64,000 nucleotides of DNA, from NCBI RefSeq assembly GCF_044466355.1, contig NZ_JBITMQ010000016.1, positions 186,001 to 250,000 on the forward strand, given 5' to 3'. Under the pieces are notes generated by a model, which searched no databases, had not been told where the DNA came from, and saw only the letters and a list, made by a program, of their open reading frames with translations. This stretch comes from Actinophytocola sp044466355 (GTDB lineage: Bacteria > Actinomycetota > Actinomycetes > Mycobacteriales > Pseudonocardiaceae). Numbering within the stretch: position 1 is the stretch's first letter; each line of letters begins with the position of its first letter. This document shows positions 7,329 to 16,413 of the stretch, one piece after another. Position numbers and translations under genes: made by a program.

Positions 7329-8263
7329 CCCCCGTTCTGGTGTGCGAGGGCCTGGTCAAGCGTTACGGCGACCGCGCGGTGGTCGACCACGTCGGATTCC
7401 ACATCGGCGAGGGCGACGCCTACGGCCTGCTCGGCCCGAACGGCGCCGGGAAGACCACGACCATCTCCATGCTCGTCGGGCTGCTGCCCCCGGACGCGGG
7501 CACGGTCACCGTCGGCGGCGTCTCCGTGGCCGACGACCCCGTGGCCGCCAAGCGGTTCGTCGGCTACGTGCCGCAGGAGATCGCCCTCTACCCGGAGCTG
7601 TCCGCCCGCGAGAACCTGCGGTACTTCGGCAGGCTCTACGGCATCGGCCGCAAGGAGCTGACCGAGCGCATCGGCGAGGTCCTGGCCACGGTCGGCCTCA
7701 CCGACCGCGGCGACGACAAGGTGGACACCTACTCCGGTGGCATGAAGCGGCGGGCCAACATCGCCGTCGCCCTGCTGCACCGCCCCCGGCTGCTCATCCT
7801 CGACGAGCCGACCGTCGGCGTCGACCCGCAGAGCCGCGCCGCCATCCTCGACCAGGTGGAGCGGCTCGTGGCCGACGGCATGGCGCTGCTCTACACCTCC
7901 CACTACATGGAGGAGGTCGAGCGGGTGTGCAACCGCGTGGGGATCATCGACCACGGCAAGGTGATCGCCGACGGCACCAAGCAGGAGCTGGTGTCCGGGC
8001 TCGGCGGCACCGACCGGGTCGAGCTGGTCCTCGACGGTGACACCGGGCTCGCCGCCGAGAAGCTGCGTGCCGTCGAGGGTGTGTCCGAGGCCGTGGTCAC
8101 GGGCACGTCGTCGGTGCGGCTGCTCGCCACCGGCGGCAGGCACCTGTTGCCCGCCCTGCTCGGCTCGGTCGCCGGGGTGGCCGCCGTGACCGGCGTCGAG
8201 GTGGTCGAACCCGACCTCGAGGCCGCGTTCCTGCACCTGACCGGCAGCACCCTGCGCGACTAG
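7325..8263 (+). CDS. ABC-2 exporter ATP-binding protein (DrrA-type)
   Basis: This 312-aa ATPase starts at ATG 7325 (ATGA overlap). It has Walker A GPNGAGKTT, signature YSGGMKRR, Walker B LLILDEPTVGVD and the switch His in 'YTSHYMEEVERV'. The ~90 residues after the ATPase core form the typical C-terminal regulatory domain of daunorubicin-resistance-type ATPases. With the two following permeases it should form a product exporter and self-resistance pump. Confidence 0.92.
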   Translation: MTPVLVCEGLVKRYGDRAVVDHVGFHIGEGDAYGLLGPNGAGKTTTISMLVGLLPPDAGTVTVGGVSVADDPVAAKRFVGYVPQEIALYPELSARENLRYFGRLYGIGRKELTERIGEVLATVGLTDRGDDKVDTYSGGMKRRANIAVALLHRPRLLILDEPTVGVDPQSRAAILDQVERLVADGMALLYTSHYMEEVERVCNRVGIIDHGKVIADGTKQELVSGLGGTDRVELVLDGDTGLAAEKLRAVEGVSEAVVTGTSSVRLLATGGRHLLPALLGSVAGVAAVTGVEVVEPDLEAAFLHLTGSTLRD

Positions 8264-8275
8264 GAGACCTCTACG

Positions 8276-9454
8276 GTGTTCACACCCTTGCTCGTGGTGG
8301 CGGGGCACGAACTGCGCTCCCGGTTGCGCGACGGCACGGCGCTGCTCGTCGCGCTGGTGTCCCCGGTCCTGCTGGCCACCCTGTTCGGGCTCGCGCTCGG
8401 CGGTGACGACGACCCGCCGCTGACCGCGACCATCGGCATCGTCGACCTCGACGGCGGTGAGTTCCCGGCGAGCGTCCAGCGTGAGGCGCTCGCCGTCGAC
8501 GAGCTGAAAGGCGTGCTCACGTTCACGCAGTTACCCGACGAGGCCGCCGGGCAGGCGGCCGTCGACTCGGGTGACGCCGGCGCGGCGATCGTCTTCCCGG
8601 CCGGCTTCAGCGAGAGCGTCCGCGCGGGCGAGGGTGGCTCGGTGTCCGTCCTGGAGTCGCCGGAGGCACCGCTGGCCGGGGTGGTCGCCAGGAGCATGGT
8701 CGACCGCATCTCGTCACTGGTCGAGGCACGCACCCTGGCGGTGAAGGCGTCGCTGGCGGCGGGGGTGCCGGTCGAGGACGTGCAGTTGTTCGTGGAGGAG
8801 AACGGCGCGGACGGGCCCACGCTGAGCCTGTCCAGCGACCCGGTGGCCGGCGGGGCGGTCGACCTGGCCGTCTACTACGGCGCCGGGATGGCGGTGTTGT
8901 TCGCGTTCTTCGTGGTGGGGACGTCGGCGCGGTCCCTGCTGACCGAGCGGCAGAACGGCACCCTGGCCCGCACCAGGGCGGCGCCCATTCCACTGTGGAC
9001 CGCGCTGGCGGGCAAGGGAATCGTCGGGTTCCTGCTGGCGCTGGTCAGCATGTGCGCGGTCTGGCTGTCGTCGGTCCTGTTCTTCGGCGCGTCCTGGGGC
9101 ACGCCCGCGGGGGTCCTGCTGCTGCTCCTGGCGCACACGTTCGCGGCGACGATGATCGTCCTGCTGGTGGCGGCGGGTGCGCGGACCGACGCGCAGGCGG
9201 ACGGGTTCATCCTGGGTGTGTCGTTCGTGTTCGCGTTCCTGGGCGGCAGCCTCGTGCCGCTGTACAACCTGCCGGACTGGCTCCAGAAGGTGGCCCTGGT
9301 GACGCCCAACGGCTGGATCTCCACCGGGCTCTCCGACCTGGCCGCCGGTGCCTCGACGGCCGCGGCCGCGGTACCGGCGCTGGTCGTCACGGGCATCGGG
9401 CTGCTGGCGGGCGGGGTCGCGTTCTTCCGTTACCGTAAGGGGCTGTTCGCCTGA
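8276..9454 (+). CDS. ABC-2 type permease, exporter subunit 1
   Basis: The 392-aa membrane protein starts at GTG 8276 with AGGAG 10 bases upstream. The architecture is one N-terminal transmembrane helix (residues ~25–45), a ~170-residue extracellular domain, then five helices from about residue 205 ('YYGAGMAVLFAFFVVG' onward). This is the ABC-2/YhgE-like layout of drug and polymer exporters. The region 'TERQNGTLARTRAAPI' before the second helix is the typical coupling segment. It pairs with the next permease, whose start overlaps its stop. Confidence 0.9.
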   Translation: MFTPLLVVAGHELRSRLRDGTALLVALVSPVLLATLFGLALGGDDDPPLTATIGIVDLDGGEFPASVQREALAVDELKGVLTFTQLPDEAAGQAAVDSGDAGAAIVFPAGFSESVRAGEGGSVSVLESPEAPLAGVVARSMVDRISSLVEARTLAVKASLAAGVPVEDVQLFVEENGADGPTLSLSSDPVAGGAVDLAVYYGAGMAVLFAFFVVGTSARSLLTERQNGTLARTRAAPIPLWTALAGKGIVGFLLALVSMCAVWLSSVLFFGASWGTPAGVLLLLLAHTFAATMIVLLVAAGARTDAQADGFILGVSFVFAFLGGSLVPLYNLPDWLQKVALVTPNGWISTGLSDLAAGASTAAAAVPALVVTGIGLLAGGVAFFRYRKGLFA

Positions 9455-10602
9455 TGAAACCCCGTCCGCTGAGGGCCCTGATCGTCGCCAACCTGGTCCG
9501 CCAGACCCGCGACCGCGTCGGCCTGTTCTTCATGGTGGTCATGCCGTTCGTCACCATCGTGTTCGTCGGCATGGCGCTGGGCGGGGGAGCGGCCGACGAG
9601 CAGATTCCCGTCGCCGTGGTCGCCGCCCCCGGCGACAAGGTGGCGGACGCGGTCGTCGCCGAGCTGAGCGCCGACCCGGACCTGCTCGTGTCCCGTGTGG
9701 ACACCGAGGCCGAGCTGCGGGACGGTGTCCGCAGGGGAACGCTGGCCGCCGGTCTGGTCATTCCGCGTGGGGCCACCGAGTTCGACCTGGTGATGACGCA
9801 GACCAGTGGCAGCGGCATGGCGGCACGCAGTGCGGTCGACGTCGCCGTCGGCAAGGTGTCGGCCGTCCAGGAGGCGACCAGGGCGGCCGAGAGCGCCGGG
9901 GCGTCACCCGAGGAGGCGGCCGGGTACGTGCGGGACGCCCAGACGGAGACCAGGGAGGTCGCGGTCAGCGTCTCCGGCGACGAGGCGGGGGAGACCCCGA
10001 CCGGATTCGCCTACACCGCACCCGCGAACCTGCTGCTGTTCACCTTCGTCAACTCGATGGCGGTCGCCGCCGCTCTGGTGGAGAGCCGCCGGATCGGCAT
10101 GATCCGCCGGTCGCTCGCCGCCCCGGTCCGCCAGTCCCAGATCCTCATGGGCGAGGCGGTCAGCCGTTTCCTGGTGGCGATCGCCCAGTCGTTGCTGATC
10201 ATCGTCGTGAGTGCGTTGGTCTTCGCCGTCGACTGGGGGGACTGGCTCACCGTCACCGCGGTGACCGCGCTCTTCTGCCTGACAGCCACCGGGGCTGCCA
10301 TGCTGGTGGGTGCCCTGGTGAAGTCCCCGCAGCAGGCCCCGGCCATCGGCCCCCCGGTCGGCATCGTCCTCGGCATGCTCGGCGGCTGCCTCTGGCCACG
10401 AGAGGTCGCGGGCGAACCCCTGACGACGATCGGGTATTTCTTTCCCCACTCCTGGGCCATGGACGCCCTCCTGGCGGCCACCAAACCCGGCGCGGGCATC
10501 ACCTCGGTCCTGCTGGAGCTGGCCGTGCTCGCCGGGATGGCCGCCGTGGTCCTCGCCGTCGCCGTCACCGTCTTCCGCCGCCGCGCGATCCTCGTGCGGT
10601 GA
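9454..10602 (+). CDS. ABC-2 type permease, exporter subunit 2
   Basis: The 382-aa protein begins at ATG 9454, overlapping the previous stop by one base (TGATG). It is a paralogue of the preceding permease with the same order: an N-terminal helix ('VGLFFMVVMPFVTIVFVG'), an external domain, then five helices starting at 'TAPANLLLFTFVNSMAVAAAL'. It has the coupling segment 'ESRRIGMIRRSLAAPV'. Two different half-permeases plus one ATPase give a heterodimeric exporter. It is the last gene of the operon, and a strong hairpin follows. Confidence 0.9.
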   Translation: MKPRPLRALIVANLVRQTRDRVGLFFMVVMPFVTIVFVGMALGGGAADEQIPVAVVAAPGDKVADAVVAELSADPDLLVSRVDTEAELRDGVRRGTLAAGLVIPRGATEFDLVMTQTSGSGMAARSAVDVAVGKVSAVQEATRAAESAGASPEEAAGYVRDAQTETREVAVSVSGDEAGETPTGFAYTAPANLLLFTFVNSMAVAAALVESRRIGMIRRSLAAPVRQSQILMGEAVSRFLVAIAQSLLIIVVSALVFAVDWGDWLTVTAVTALFCLTATGAAMLVGALVKSPQQAPAIGPPVGIVLGMLGGCLWPREVAGEPLTTIGYFFPHSWAMDALLAATKPGAGITSVLLELAVLAGMAAVVLAVAVTVFRRRAILVR

Positions 10603-10607
10603 GCACC

Positions 10608-10645
10608 GGCGCCAGGGCGAGTTCGAGTGAGCTCGCCCTGGCGCC
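10608..10645. terminator. Bidirectional intrinsic-type terminator hairpin
   Basis: Perfect 14-bp arms GGCGCCAGGGCGAG (10608–10621) and CTCGCCCTGGCGCC (10632–10645) enclose a 10-base loop. The hairpin lies between two convergent genes ending at 10602 (+) and 10660 (-). There is no T-tract, as is usual in high-GC actinomycetes. Confidence 0.85.
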
Positions 10646-10659
10646 GCCGAGATCGACGA

Positions 10660-13600
10660 TCAGCGCGCTGTCACGGTCAGCTCGAGACGGCTGGTGATCC
10701 CGCCGGTGGTCACCGAGATCGTCGTGGTGCCGGCCGCGATCGCGGTGACCGAGCCGGTCACCGGGTCGATCCTGGCAACCCGTTCGTCGGAACTCGCCCA
10801 CACGTGGGAGAGCGGGTCGGCGACCGGCATCGTGGGTGGGTCGGCGATGTCGCTGCCGCCGGTGTTCACCGCCGTGGCCGTGAACTGCTTCGTCTCGCCC
10901 GCCACGAGGGTGTCGCCGCGTGGCGCGGCCGCGTCGTCGCCCGCGGTGCCCTGGTCGATGGTCATCGACTGGAGCATCGGCTCCACGGTGTACTGGACCG
11001 TGCCGTCGTTGTTCACGTGGAACAGCGCGAAGTGGAAGAAGCCGCCCTTGTCGGCTGCCACGTACGGCTGCGTCCCGATGTCGGCGATCGTGAACTGGGG
11101 GATGCCCGTTGTCGCGTCACCGGGGTTGCCCCGCGGATCGGTGAGCTGGTTGGCGAACCCGCGCGAATGGCCGTACATCACGACCACGTGCTTGTTCGGA
11201 TGCGCCAGGCGGTAGTTCTGGATGATCTGCAGGAACTGCTGGGCCTCCCAGCGGCTGGAGAACTGGTTCGTCTTGCTTGGCGCGTGGTCGTAGGCGGGCC
11301 AGTGCAGGCCGACGAACACCACGGGCGTGTCCGCCTGGTCCAACTGCCGCACGAACCACGGGTACTGCGCCTGCGCCGGTACCTGGAAGGGGTCCGAGCC
11401 GACGATCGAGCCACTGGAGTTGTCCAGGCCGATGAACGTCGCGGATCCTCGCGTGAACGAGAAGTGCGTGTCCTGGTTGAAGACGTCGTGGAAGTTCTCG
11501 TTCTGCGGGTACGCGCCCTGGCTGATCTCGTGATTGCCGACGACGTCCCACAGGGGCACGTCGAACTGCTCCCAGACGTTCTTCGCGAACGTGAGATCCT
11601 CCGGCCTGCCGGTGTCGGAGATGTCGCCGAGGCTCACCGCCACCTCGGGACGGGCCACCTCGGGCAGGGGTTCGACGGTCTGGCCGGACGCGGTCCGGTA
11701 GGCCTCGCCCTTCGTGCGCCTGACCATGTCGTCGACGTTGGTGGCGCTCGCCGAGTCCGGGAACTCCGCCCGGAGATGGCCGTCGTCACCGAGCACGAAC
11801 GTCTGTCCGCCGGGCTTGAACTCGGACGCGTCCTGTACGTACGAGAGCCAGGACGGGTTGTTCGCGTTGATCGGTTCGTACGGCGTTTCCTGGGTGGGGT
11901 TCCCGACGTCGTAGCTCACCCGCATCCCCGCGAAGGTGAACGTGCCCGCGTCGGCGGCCGTGGCGAACTGGCCGACGAAGCTGATGTCCTGGATCGTGAG
12001 CGGGTAGGACGTGAACACGCCCCGGTTGATGCTCTTGCTCATCTCCCGCCACTTGCCGTAGTCGCTCGCCTGCAGTGCGGTCCACAGACCGAGGGTGTGC
12101 CCGTCGGCGTCGGCGACGTTGAGGACGATCCACGACTGCTGCGGGGTCGGGCTGTCGATCTTGAAGGAGAAGTACGCGTCCTGCGGCTTCTGCCCGAGAT
12201 CGTTCAGGTCGACCTGGACGCCCGCACCGTTGCCGGGGCTGAGCCGCACCCGGTGCTGACCGGGGTCGTCCGGGAACGTGTAGTCGACCCGCAACGCCCG
12301 CTCCTGGTCGGACCACGGCGGTACGTCGGTGGTCTCGGCGAGGCGGTCGGCGGGCACGGTCGTCGCACCACCCTCGGCGCGCAGTCGCCAGTCGGCGGCG
12401 CTGTCGGCGGTGACGAGGGGCCGGATCACCGATCCGACGCTCACCGTCGCGGTGGCCGTGCGCCCTCCGGCGGACGCACTGATCGTGACCGCGCCGTCGC
12501 CGGTGCCGGCCGCGGTGAACACGCCGGTGGCCGGGTCGATCGCGCCGACATCGGTGTTGTCGAGCCGCCAGTCCACCGAGTCCGGCTCGACGGTGACCGC
12601 CGCACCCTTGCGGTTGGTGCCGTGCACGGTGAACTGCTGCGTACCGCCGTTGGGCAGTCCCTTGCGCGCGGGCGAGATGCTCAGCTCGTCGAACGCCTCC
12701 GACACCGTCACCCGCGTCGTCTCGACGGCACGGCCCGACCGGGCGATCAAGGCGCCAGAGCCAGGGGAGCCGGCGGTGAACCTGCCGTCGGCCCAGGTGC
12801 CCAGCCCGCTGGGGCTGACCTCGACCGCGACCTCGTCGGTGCTGGGGTTGCCCGCGGCGTCGGTCGAGTAGGCGTCGACCTGTGAGACCACGCCGGCAGC
12901 CGTGGACAGCGACGTGCCGCCGTTGATCGAAACGCCCGTCGCGGGGCCGGGCGCGGTGGCCGTCGAATAGACGAACAGACCGTTCGCGACGGGGCGTTCG
13001 GCCAGGTCCGAGGGCGTGTTCACCACGGTGGCGGCGGTGTCACCCGGCCGGCGCACCACCATGTCGGTCGATCCGCCTCCGTCGAGCAGGACCGCGTCCG
13101 TCGCGCCGAGGGAACGCAGGTACGAGGCCGCCTGCCGCCACCCCACGCCCAGCGCGACGTCGGCCGTCTTCTGGCCGTCGAACACCGCCATGACGAGTTC
13201 GCCGTCGGCGGTGCTGCCGATGACGGACTCGGGGTGCAGACCACTGGGCATCTGGTGGTTCGGGTCGGAGAAGACGGCGCCGTCCTTGAGGATGCGGCCC
13301 GGTCCCTGGATCAGTTGCCGGATGTCGTCGTTCGGGCTGGTCCGCCGCGTCGTCGTCAGGACCGTCCCGGCCTCGACGTTCTCCTGGATCCACCGGCCGC
13401 CCGGGCTGCCCGCGTCGCCGCCGACGAGGCCGAAGTGCGCACCCGAGATCGAGTCGGCGCTGGTCACGCTCGTGATCGTGATCGTCTCGCCGCCGTCGTC
13501 CGACCTGCCCAGCGCCATCACATGCGTGCCACCGAACCAGGTGGTCGGCACGTCACCGAGCCGCGGCGTCACCAGCGTGATGCCATCGCCGGTGGCGTCG

Positions 13601-14214
13601 TCGAGGCGGTTCACCGAGGTGAGCGCGCGGCTCGGCCCGTTGGTCACCGCGACCGTTCCGCTGAACTCCTGCTTTCCGTACACGACCGATCCGTCCCGGA
13701 GCACCGACACCGTGCCCTCGTGGTCGCCGGTCGGGCTCTTCCAGATCTCGCCGTCGACGATCTCGCCGTCGTTCGCCTGGCCGGACGCGTTGAAGTCGAA
13801 GTAGCCGCCGTTGATCCCGGCGACCGCTCCGGTACGGTTCGCCATCGACGAGACCGTCTCGTTCTCCGGGTCGACCACGACATCGTGAGACACGATCGTG
13901 CCGAGGCGTACGTTCGCGTTCCGCGTGTCCGCGGTCACGACGTGGATCGGCACGTTGCCGTCGATCGAGGCGATCGACTCGCTCGAGTACGTGACGCCGT
14001 TCGTCACGGGCTCCGGCGGTGTCGTGGTGCGCTGGGTGATCGTCGACCACGAGTCGAGCTGTCGCGGATGCCACGACTCGCCCGGTGTGGCCTGTGCGCT
14101 GGGGGTCGGCGGTGTCAACCAGCCCGCGAGGATGACGGCGAGCGCTGCGGCGAGCGCCGCCACCATCCCACGGCGGTGAACGACACGGGTGTGTTCGAAG
14201 TGGGTTCTCGGCAT
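10660..14214 (-). CDS. Secreted phosphodiester glycosidase (NAGPA) – metallophosphatase multidomain protein
   Basis: This is a 1,184-aa protein with a Sec signal peptide (residues ~1–42, ending 'PSAQATP'). Residues ~60–415 match the NAGPA/DUF2233 domain, with 'AGINGGYFDF' and 'LLDGGGSTDMVV' as its hallmark motifs; the family cleaves GlcNAc-1-phosphodiesters or exopolysaccharide phosphodiesters. Ig-like Big domains follow (~420–620), then a galactose-binding-like region. A calcineurin-type metallophosphatase domain (~830–1080) has 'LGDDGH', 'SLGDISD', GNHE, 'LHWPAY' and 'GHSRG'; the final GHxH lacks its second His. A Big_2 domain ends the protein. Extracellular attack on phosphodiester-linked glycans or teichoic acids is a plausible role. 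It lies 125 bp downstream of the Gfo/Idh gene on the same strand and may be co-transcribed. Confidence 0.85.
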   Translation of the reverse strand: MPRTHFEHTRVVHRRGMVAALAAALAVILAGWLTPPTPSAQATPGESWHPRQLDSWSTITQRTTTPPEPVTNGVTYSSESIASIDGNVPIHVVTADTRNANVRLGTIVSHDVVVDPENETVSSMANRTGAVAGINGGYFDFNASGQANDGEIVDGEIWKSPTGDHEGTVSVLRDGSVVYGKQEFSGTVAVTNGPSRALTSVNRLDDATGDGITLVTPRLGDVPTTWFGGTHVMALGRSDDGGETITITSVTSADSISGAHFGLVGGDAGSPGGRWIQENVEAGTVLTTTRRTSPNDDIRQLIQGPGRILKDGAVFSDPNHQMPSGLHPESVIGSTADGELVMAVFDGQKTADVALGVGWRQAASYLRSLGATDAVLLDGGGSTDMVVRRPGDTAATVVNTPSDLAERPVANGLFVYSTATAPGPATGVSINGGTSLSTAAGVVSQVDAYSTDAAGNPSTDEVAVEVSPSGLGTWADGRFTAGSPGSGALIARSGRAVETTRVTVSEAFDELSISPARKGLPNGGTQQFTVHGTNRKGAAVTVEPDSVDWRLDNTDVGAIDPATGVFTAAGTGDGAVTISASAGGRTATATVSVGSVIRPLVTADSAADWRLRAEGGATTVPADRLAETTDVPPWSDQERALRVDYTFPDDPGQHRVRLSPGNGAGVQVDLNDLGQKPQDAYFSFKIDSPTPQQSWIVLNVADADGHTLGLWTALQASDYGKWREMSKSINRGVFTSYPLTIQDISFVGQFATAADAGTFTFAGMRVSYDVGNPTQETPYEPINANNPSWLSYVQDASEFKPGGQTFVLGDDGHLRAEFPDSASATNVDDMVRRTKGEAYRTASGQTVEPLPEVARPEVAVSLGDISDTGRPEDLTFAKNVWEQFDVPLWDVVGNHEISQGAYPQNENFHDVFNQDTHFSFTRGSATFIGLDNSSGSIVGSDPFQVPAQAQYPWFVRQLDQADTPVVFVGLHWPAYDHAPSKTNQFSSRWEAQQFLQIIQNYRLAHPNKHVVVMYGHSRGFANQLTDPRGNPGDATTGIPQFTIADIGTQPYVAADKGGFFHFALFHVNNDGTVQYTVEPMLQSMTIDQGTAGDDAAAPRGDTLVAGETKQFTATAVNTGGSDIADPPTMPVADPLSHVWASSDERVARIDPVTGSVTAIAAGTTTISVTTGGITSRLELTVTAR

Positions 14215-14338
14215 GTCCGACAGCGAACCCGCACGCTCTGAAATGTGAATCCTTTCGGGGTCGAGCAGCGGCCGTCGGGTTGGTGAACGTCGGGGGAGAG
14301 CGCGTTTCGATCCGACGACGGGACGTCGCCGGGGAGGT

Positions 14339-15406
14339 TCACGGCATGGTGACCGGTTCCCAGGCCCTGCTTGCCATCGACCGGTAGCCCGCGTCGATCA
14401 CCGCGTTGTCGAGCACGCCGTCGCGCAGGGTCTGACGGGGTGACACGCCGCGCCGGAAGCAGTCGACGAAGTGGGCCAGTTCCGCGTGGTAGCCGTAGAT
14501 CCACGGCTCGTCCGGGACCGGGGTGAGCCAGCCCTGGGTCGCGCCTGCCTTCTCCACCACGTAGCCCGCCGGCCGGCCCGCGAACCCGACGACACCGGTG
14601 CTGCCGGTCTCGTCGGTGCCGAGCCAGCCGTGCGAGCCGTGGATCTCGTTGCGCACGTCCAGCCCGGCGACGTGCGTCCAGCCGACTTCGACCTGCACCA
14701 TCCGGGCGTCGTCGAAGCGCACCAGCATTACCGCGCTGTCCTCGGCCTCGACGTCGTCGCGGACGAGGCGGTCGCCCCACGCCATGACCTCCACGGGCGT
14801 CGCGCCCTCGAGGAACCAGCGGCCGATCGCGACGCAGTGGCAGCCGAGCCCGCGCAGGGGACCGCCGCCCATGCGTTCGCGGTCGCGTGCGTGCTGGTGC
14901 GGGTTGCCGTGGGCTTCACGGGCACGGACCCATGTCACGGTGCCGATGGCACCCGCGTCGACCAGTTCCTTGGCCTTGACGATGCCGGGCGCGAACACCT
15001 CGGTCTCGGCGTAGCCGTGCCACACACCGACGCGTTCGACCGCGTCCAGGCACGCCTTCGCCTCCTTCGCGTTGCGCCCCAACGGTTTCGTGCACACCAC
15101 GGCCTTGCCCGCGGCGGCCGCCGCGGCGACGGCGTCGACGTGCAGGTCGTGCGGGACGGCGATCAGGACCAGGTCCACGTCGTCACGCTCGACCAGCGCC
15201 GCCACTCCGGTGACCGCGGCGGGGATGCCGAACCGCTCGGCCAGGGCCTTCGCCCGGTCCGGGGTGCTGCCGGAGATCGCGGTGACCTCGTGCCCGCGGA
15301 CGTGCCGGAGCGCGCGCAGGTACAGGTCGGCGACGAACCCGGCGCCCACCAGTCCGATCCGCACCGGCGGACCGGACTGTGGGCCCAGCGGGGGACCGGC
15401 GCTCAC
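14339..15406 (-). CDS. Gfo/Idh/MocA-family NAD(P)-dependent oxidoreductase
   Basis: The 355-aa protein starts at GTG 15406 (GTGA overlap with the substrate-binding-protein gene), not at the more upstream in-frame start. The Rossmann motif is 'GLVGAGFVADLYLRAL' near the N-terminus. The family's EKP motif appears as 'CTKPLGRN'. The C-terminal alpha/beta domain contains 'GYAETEVFAPGIVKAKELVDAGAIG', typical of sugar dehydrogenases of this family. It is the last gene of the transporter operon. It could oxidise or reduce the imported sugar, for example at C3, but the substrate is not evident. Confidence 0.88.
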   Translation of the reverse strand: MSAGPPLGPQSGPPVRIGLVGAGFVADLYLRALRHVRGHEVTAISGSTPDRAKALAERFGIPAAVTGVAALVERDDVDLVLIAVPHDLHVDAVAAAAAAGKAVVCTKPLGRNAKEAKACLDAVERVGVWHGYAETEVFAPGIVKAKELVDAGAIGTVTWVRAREAHGNPHQHARDRERMGGGPLRGLGCHCVAIGRWFLEGATPVEVMAWGDRLVRDDVEAEDSAVMLVRFDDARMVQVEVGWTHVAGLDVRNEIHGSHGWLGTDETGSTGVVGFAGRPAGYVVEKAGATQGWLTPVPDEPWIYGYHAELAHFVDCFRRGVSPRQTLRDGVLDNAVIDAGYRSMASRAWEPVTMP

Positions 15407-16413
15407 GCGGCCCCGCCCTTCGCCTTGGCGAACAGGTCGACGTCGACCCACTGCTCGACCGGGGTTTCCGCGTCGAGCCTGCCCAGCTTCACGAACAGCT
15501 TCTGCAGCGCGGCGAACCGCTCGTGCGTGCTACCGGAGGAGTTGTCGGCCAGGATCTCGTCGGAGGTGTACCACTCGAGGTTGTCGACCTGGCCCTGCAA
15601 CTGCTCCGCGGGTGCGCCGGACGCCGCCGCGGCCAGTTGCACGGTCTCGCCGGGGTTGGCCTTCCGGAAGTCGTTCGCCTCGATGTAGACCTTCAGGAAC
15701 CGTTGCAGCGCATCGGTTTTGCCCTTCGCCGCCTGCGGCGACGCCACCCACGAGCCGAGGAAGGTCGTCTCCGGGAAGTCCCTGTTGTTGGCCAGCACCA
15801 CCGCGTCCGGCACGCTCTCGGTGATCTGGTCGCTGAGCGGGGAGAAGATCGCCGCCACGTCGATCTGCCCGCTGACGAACGCGGACACGACCGCCGGTGG
15901 GTCCAGCGGCACCCGCGTGATGTCGGACTCGGACAACCCGGCCTTGTCGAGTGCGAGGCTCAGGATCATCTCACCGGATCCGCCGTCGGGCACACCGACC
16001 CGCTTGCCCTTGAGGTCCGCCACGGTCTTCGCGCCCGAGTCGGGCGAGGCGAGCAGGAAGTCGCCGTAGGTGGCTTCGCTCGGGGCGATCACGACGGCCT
16101 GGCCGGAGGCGGGCATCCAGGTTGCGCCCGCGCCGATGAAGCCCACGTCGAGGGAGCCCGCGGCCATGGCCTGGATCTGCGCGGGCCCGCTGGTGAACGG
16201 GGTGAGGTTGACCTTGACCCCGGCCTTGTTCCACAGGTCGAGGTCGTTGGCAACCGAGATCAGCCCGACGCCGTTGATGCTGGTGTCGATGTAGCCGACG
16301 TTGAGCGCGACCCCGTCGGACGCGCCGGAACCGTCCGAGCCGGAGCCGCACGCGGTCAGCGCGAGTCCGGTGGCCAGCACGGCGATCAGCGAGGTACGGC
16401 GTCGTACTCTCAT
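15403..16413 (-). CDS. ABC transporter substrate-binding lipoprotein (NMT1/SsuA-like)
   Basis: The 336-aa lipoprotein starts at ATG 16413, with GGAG in the upstream leader and a 4-base overlap with the ATPase gene. The lipobox is 'LALTACGSG' (Cys near residue 22). The mature part has the periplasmic-binding type 2 pattern of NMT1/SsuA/TauA proteins: 'VGYIDTSINGVGLISVANDLDLW', 'AMAAGSLDVGFIGAGATWM', 'DLKGKRVGVPDGGSGEMIL' and 'AFVSGQIDVAAIF'. Family members bind sulfonates, taurine, nitrate or thiamine precursors. Here the neighbours are sugar enzymes, so the ligand is uncertain. Confidence 0.9.
   Translation of the reverse strand: MRVRRRTSLIAVLATGLALTACGSGSDGSGASDGVALNVGYIDTSINGVGLISVANDLDLWNKAGVKVNLTPFTSGPAQIQAMAAGSLDVGFIGAGATWMPASGQAVVIAPSEATYGDFLLASPDSGAKTVADLKGKRVGVPDGGSGEMILSLALDKAGLSESDITRVPLDPPAVVSAFVSGQIDVAAIFSPLSDQITESVPDAVVLANNRDFPETTFLGSWVASPQAAKGKTDALQRFLKVYIEANDFRKANPGETVQLAAAASGAPAEQLQGQVDNLEWYTSDEILADNSSGSTHERFAALQKLFVKLGRLDAETPVEQWVDVDLFAKAKGGAA

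Noticed and set aside
10627..12885. 752-codon plus-strand frame opposite the NAGPA gene
   Set aside because: It is antisense to a gene with clear NAGPA and phosphatase motifs and begins inside the terminator region.
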